A stretch of 64,000 nucleotides of DNA from Streptomyces verrucosisporus (lineage in GTDB: Bacteria > Actinomycetota > Actinomycetes > Streptomycetales > Streptomycetaceae). Position 1 is the first letter of the stretch. The number at the start of each line of letters is the position of its first letter. Below the pieces are notes generated by a model that was not told the origin of the DNA, made no database searches, and worked only from the letters and a program-made list of their open reading frames with translations. A program made the position numbers and the translations under genes. Below are positions 63,897 through 64,000 of the stretch, one piece after another. The DNA lies in the NCBI RefSeq assembly GCF_017114865.1, contig NZ_JADEYH010000005.1, positions 167,670 through 231,669 of the forward strand, in the 5' to 3' direction.

Positions 63897-64000
63897 GCGG
63901 GGGGGGGGGGGGGGGGACGGAGAACCCGGGCGGCCGGGGAAGGAGTTCGGGCACGGGCTGGTGCTGGGCAAGTTCTACCCGCCGCACGCCGGCCACCACC
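63893..64000 (+). CDS. nadR: NadR-like nicotinamide-nucleotide adenylyltransferase/kinase, 5' end (cut by window, frameshifted)
   Basis: The GTG at 63893 overlaps the PnuC stop by four bases (GTGA). After GTG AGC come 18 consecutive G bases (63899-63916) and then a sequence that in another frame reads GEPGRPGKEFGHGLVLGKFY and PPHAGHH, the nucleotidyltransferase HxGH motif of NadR. With the present G count the start is out of frame by one base; 19 or 16 G would be in frame. The gene continues beyond the window. Known role: NAD salvage from nicotinamide riboside. The G tract could be a slippage switch or a sequencing error. Confidence 0.7.
   Translation, partial: MSGGGGGGTENPGGRGRSSGTGWCWASSTRRTPATT

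Overview
The window is high-GC DNA (about 73-75% by eye) from an actinomycete, most likely Streptomyces or a close relative. The signs are strong G/C bias at third codon positions, frequent GTG starts, many 4-base ATGA/GTGA gene overlaps, a WhiB-type regulator, an XRE-DUF397 remnant, DUF1707, DUF3515, MAB_1171c and trypco2 families, and an HxlR/NmrA pair. No rRNA, tRNA, CRISPR array or origin was seen.

Layout. 1-6409: a truncated MerR-type regulator faces a four-gene fatty-acid/branched acyl-CoA operon on the minus strand (mcr-like CoA isomerase, acyl-CoA dehydrogenase, thiolase, FadB). 6658-13481: a ribose-type operon (rbsK-rbsC-rbsB-rbsA-rbsD-deoC-like) with a GntR/HutC regulator gene at its end and a good promoter at its head. 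13878-14919: a small membrane gene beside a broken ISL3-type transposase. 15071-22669: housekeeping and hypothetical genes, including glyA behind a ZTP riboswitch, dodecin, a DUF1707 protein, a CoA-transferase and a saccharopine-dehydrogenase-like protein. 22775-32335: a beta-glucan utilisation island: a secreted GH16-CBM13 glucanase diverges from a five-gene oligosaccharide ABC transporter plus GH1 beta-glucosidase operon, with three TGAGAGCGCTCTCA-type LacI-family operators between them. 32317-34295: an OlsB/OlsA-like pair (ornithine lipids). 34578-38154: a DUF3048 lipoprotein, then PaaX diverging from an AidB-like acyl-CoA dehydrogenase.

38188-48126 is the most interesting block: eight minus-strand genes, several overlapping, encode a secreted Agd3-like (CE18-type) deacetylase, a PelF-like glycosyltransferase, a polytopic membrane protein, two sugar-nucleotide SDRs, a sugar nucleotidyltransferase, a spherulin-4-like protein and a GH114-like lipoprotein. 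The content resembles both bacterial pel loci and the fungal galactosaminogalactan cluster (epimerase, GT4, Agd3, Sph3, Ega3), so it probably makes and edits a cationic galactosamine-rich exopolysaccharide.

48893-64000 is accessory and partly decayed: an ImmA-like/MAB_1171c pair, two back-to-back truncated genes (50695-51529), an EVE-like protein, WhiB, a RibD-C reductase, a polymorphic-toxin leader fragment abutting a DUF421 remnant, a drug-type ABC exporter, DUF397 with only the tail of its XRE partner, a GNAT, an NB-ARC/TPR STAND ATPase with a companion gene sharing the same short motif, an AT-rich island, a DUF6879 pair, HxlR with a frameshifted NmrA partner, and a broken PfkB fused to the C-terminal part of PnuC followed by the start of nadR, which carries an 18-G tract.

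Several genes carry indels in homopolymers or short repeats (14884, 50835, 53650, 61376-61397, 62910, 63000, 63899). Some may be real decay and some may be sequencing error; each is marked. Start sites were chosen by ribosome-binding site, overlap and recalled family N-termini. All family calls are from recognised motifs; no database search was possible.
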